64,000 nucleotides of DNA, from contig JAEWIS010000038.1 of assembly GCA_023386955.1 (NCBI GenBank), forward strand, positions 415,160 through 479,159, in the 5' to 3' direction. Under the pieces are notes generated by a model. It worked only from the letters and a program-made list of their open reading frames with translations, searched no databases and was not told the DNA's origin. The stretch is from Bacillota bacterium (lineage in GTDB: Bacteria; Bacillota; Bacilli; Paenibacillales; NBRC-103111). Positions 63,171-64,000 of the stretch are shown here, piece by piece. Position numbers and translations under genes: made by a program. Numbering within the stretch: position 1 is the stretch's first letter; every line of letters begins with the position of its first letter.

Positions 63171-64000
63171 ATGCGAACGTCAACCCCTTTGTAGGGCGTG
63201 GTGTAGTAACGGCTGGCTGCCAATGATGCCGCTGTTGGGCCATGGTCCCCCGTTTGGCTGTCTGTACCGGCTTCAGCCCCCAGCGTCAACGGCTCCGGAT
63301 AAGGCAGCACCTTCATGGACAACAGCTGGTAGCCGATCTTGTCCAGCCCCTCCCGGATGTCCTCCCGGTGCTCCTCCAGAAGCTCCCCGATTTCGGGAAA
63401 GTCATTGTGGACGCGAAGCGCCACAATCCTGTCCGTCACTTGAACATCCACCAGTGTGGTTCCCAAGGTACGCATATCCAGATCGAAGACCAGATGACAG
63501 TTCCGGGCATCCAGCTGGCCGTTGGCGCCTTTGCGGGATTGGATATGAACCGCCGCCGTTTGGCTGCCGTTCTGGTTCATAATGGGCAGCATCAAGGTCA
63601 TATGCGTGAACATGGCGGTCCGGTCCGGTGTTAACAGCAGCTGCTGGCCGGTGACCTGCTGCACCAGCTGCTGCGCCTGCTCGCGGACTGCAGGCGGGGC
63701 ATCCTCCGCTGCGGACAGCTGCAGCAGCAGGCCCTTCAGCGTGGCGGTGTCCGCCGCCGCATCCGCCTCCTGCAGCGGCGCAGTGCCTGCCGGCGGCGGT
63801 GCCGCTTCGCCGGCGCGGGTGTGGGGCGGCTGCGCATGGGCGCCGCCCTCATGGGGGCGTGCCAGCTGCAGCTCATGCTGCACGCCCAGTGCCTTTAGGA
63901 GCCTGCCCACCCACGGGGCAGGCTCCCTGGCCATGGCGGGGGCTTCGCCCTCCCCGCCGGGCCCTTGGCCGCCGGCGGCGGCCCGCGCGCTGTGCGCGCC
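63167..64000 (-). CDS. FliK-like hook-length control domain protein (YlqG type), 5' end outside window
   Basis: The last 277 residues are visible and the open frame continues past base 64000. The visible N-terminal part is Gly/Ala/Pro rich, followed by LRLMLPIMNQNG-type (here MTLMLPIMNQNGSQ) and LVFDLDMRTLGTTLVDVQVTDRIVALRV, reminiscent of the FliK C-terminal domain, and the tail TTPYKGVDVRI. It sits before the FlhB-C gene, like ylqG-ylqH in Bacillus. The starting ATG at 63934 is only the first in view. Confidence 0.65.
   Translation of the reverse strand, partial: GAHSARAAAGGQGPGGEGEAPAMAREPAPWVGRLLKALGVQHELQLARPHEGGAHAQPPHTRAGEAAPPPAGTAPLQEADAAADTATLKGLLLQLSAAEDAPPAVREQAQQLVQQVTGQQLLLTPDRTAMFTHMTLMLPIMNQNGSQTAAVHIQSRKGANGQLDARNCHLVFDLDMRTLGTTLVDVQVTDRIVALRVHNDFPEIGELLEEHREDIREGLDKIGYQLLSMKVLPYPEPLTLGAEAGTDSQTGDHGPTAASLAASRYYTTPYKGVDVRI

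Noticed and set aside
1..64000. CRISPR arrays, rRNA genes, prophage genes
   Set aside because: No regularly spaced repeats, rRNA sequence or phage structural genes were seen.

Overview
The window looks like a chromosome segment of a Gram-positive, flagellated, endospore-former-type Firmicute, most likely in or near Paenibacillaceae. The evidence is gene content and order: rpsB-tsf, a fla/che superoperon running flgB to sigD and swrB, codY-hslUV-trmFO-topA-dprA-sucDC, then comM, yraN and an flhB-like gene. FliY rather than FliN, CheC/CheD, SwrB-like and CodY are Firmicute markers. No species can be assigned from the sequence alone.

Region 1 (1-32.4 kb, minus strand) is one long motility and chemotaxis operon read from flgB (32359) down to an MltG-like gene (1114). 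It ends at an intrinsic terminator (1076-1110). rpsB has its own promoter (1020-1048), and a further terminator or attenuator lies between rpsB and tsf. The operon encodes the basal-body rod, MS ring, switch, export apparatus, hook assembly, FlhF/FlhG, six Che proteins and sigma-D. It also carries several poorly characterised passengers: a 137-aa membrane protein, FapA, a 109-aa hydrophilic protein, a SwrB-like protein and an MltG-like fragment.

Region 2 (32.6-43.4 kb, minus strand) is housekeeping: codY, hslU, hslV, trmFO, topA, dprA, sucD, sucC and a small zinc-ribbon protein. The xerC/codV gene that sits between trmFO and hslV in Bacillus is absent. In its place is a 564-bp gap with four copies of a CTAACGGA-type repeat in nested inverted arrangement.

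Region 3 (43.5-48.8 kb) is accessory and partly decayed. It holds a broken glycosyltransferase, a 37-codon basic-protein gene, tRNA-Phe, a tRNA-like gene with an aberrant anticodon arm, and a roughly 450-nt leader with a Phe/His-rich 45-codon ORF and a terminator-like structure ahead of tRNA-Phe. It also holds a DUF2935 protein, comM, a hypothetical gene and an internally deleted TmrB-like gene.

Region 4 (48.8-62.1 kb) is a carbohydrate-utilisation island: a DUF5060/DUF4038 glycoside hydrolase, two LplB/LplC-type permeases, a lipoprotein solute-binding protein, a 1440-aa secreted clan GH-A-like glycosidase with four tandem binding modules, an AraC regulator and a membrane-bound Cache/AraC regulator. 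cre-like sites and an inverted repeat lie in the control regions. No transporter ATPase is present, so a shared MsmX-type ATPase is inferred. A 166-bp TA-flanked MITE-like element borders the island.

Region 5 (62.4-64 kb, minus strand) returns to the conserved backbone: yraN, an FlhB C-terminal-domain protein and the 3' part of a FliK-like gene that runs off the window.
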